Shown here in pieces: positions 22,040-22,185 of a stretch of 22,185 nucleotides of DNA. Both the position numbers and the translations under genes were made by a program. The notes beneath the pieces were generated by a model that saw only the letters and a program-made list of their open reading frames with translations, did not search any database and was not told the DNA's origin. This DNA comes from JAXDJJ01 sp034665745 (GTDB lineage: Bacteria > Actinomycetota > CADDZG01 > WHSQ01), in assembly GCA_034665745.1 (NCBI GenBank), contig JAXDJJ010000059.1, positions 1 through 22,185 on the forward strand, written 5' to 3'. Within the stretch, counting starts at the first letter, position 1. The number at the start of each line of letters is the position of its first letter.

Positions 22040-22185
22040 GCCAGGCTGGTCCATAGATACAACGTCGCGTACGAGCGCCACGGTTTCCACCTTTCATCTC
22101 TACGGTCGGCTGGGTCGATATCGAGCCCCGTCAACGCATGCTTGATGCCGAGGTCCGATGGGAGGAATGAATCCGGATCACGCAA
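22036..22185 (-). CDS. alkA: 3' end of AlkA-type DNA-3-methyladenine glycosylase (partial)
   Basis: The window edge cuts this gene; only its last 49 codons and TGA are present on the minus strand. The peptide contains PSDLGIKHALTG followed by DERWKPWRSYATLYLWTSL. That closely matches the AlkA C-terminus, where a GDDYLIKQ-like segment precedes AERWKPWRSYALLHIW in E. coli. AlkA removes alkylated bases (such as 3-methyladenine) from DNA. The gene could encode AlkA alone or an Ada-AlkA fusion; the N-terminal part outside the window would tell. Its stop overlaps the ogt start by 4 nt (ATGA), indicating co-translation of the two repair enzymes. Confidence 0.85.
   Translation of the reverse strand: MRDPDSFLPSDLGIKHALTGLDIDPADRRDERWKPWRSYATLYLWTSLA

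Overview
The window looks like a chromosomal segment of a high-GC, probably uncultured Actinomycetota bacterium. The strongest lineage marker is a full-length fused 2-oxoglutarate enzyme (Kgd, 1186 aa, with an E2-like acyltransferase domain fused to an E1 TPP-dependent dehydrogenase). Three DinB-fold families typical of mycothiol-making actinobacteria (DUF664, TIGR03086, TIGR03084) support this. Starts are ATG, GTG or TTG, genes are tightly packed, and many neighbours overlap by 1-4 nt.

Region 1 (1-5020, all minus strand) is signalling and secretion. It holds a 56-aa leader ORF, a secreted CAP/SCP-domain protein, an HD-GYP response regulator and a stand-alone receiver, all overlapping in one operon, then a small secreted protein with a lysine run. 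Upstream lies a PAS-PAS-winged-helix regulator whose 5' end looks broken: its first PAS domain extends beyond the only canonical start, and an in-frame TGA separates it from the nearest ATG. A Pat-type GNAT acetyltransferase precedes it.

Region 2 (5071-8640) holds a DUF664 protein, an ACT-domain protein, an SRPBCC-like protein and a tRNA-Lys(CUU) locus with the hallmarks of site-specific integration. A perfect 47-bp copy of the tRNA 3' half sits about 1.3 kb downstream of the intact tRNA. Between the copies are short direct repeats resembling integrase arm sites, one secreted RTX-type calcium-binding protein gene and a 46-bp palindrome. A diverged copy of that palindrome lies 1.9 kb away, just before the SRPBCC gene. 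No integrase is present. tRNA-His lies just beyond.

Region 3 (8643-15784) holds an MFS transporter, a TIGR03086 plus duplicated ABM-like gene pair, kgd, and an NAD-dependent epimerase/dehydratase.

Region 4 (15820-21558, plus strand) is a compact five-gene run: TIGR03084 protein, channel-like membrane protein, unknown helical protein, FdhF/YdeP-type molybdopterin oxidoreductase and FdhD, the sulfur-transfer factor for such enzymes. It converges on a DNA alkylation-repair pair on the minus strand: ogt overlapping by 4 nt the 3' end of an alkA-type glycosylase gene that runs off the window.

The most noteworthy items are the integrase-less tRNA-Lys element, the paired palindrome whose stem is kept through G-U pairs on one strand, the interrupted PAS regulator, and the CAP/HD-GYP/receiver operon. 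I did not see a demonstrably complete new defence or biosynthetic system.
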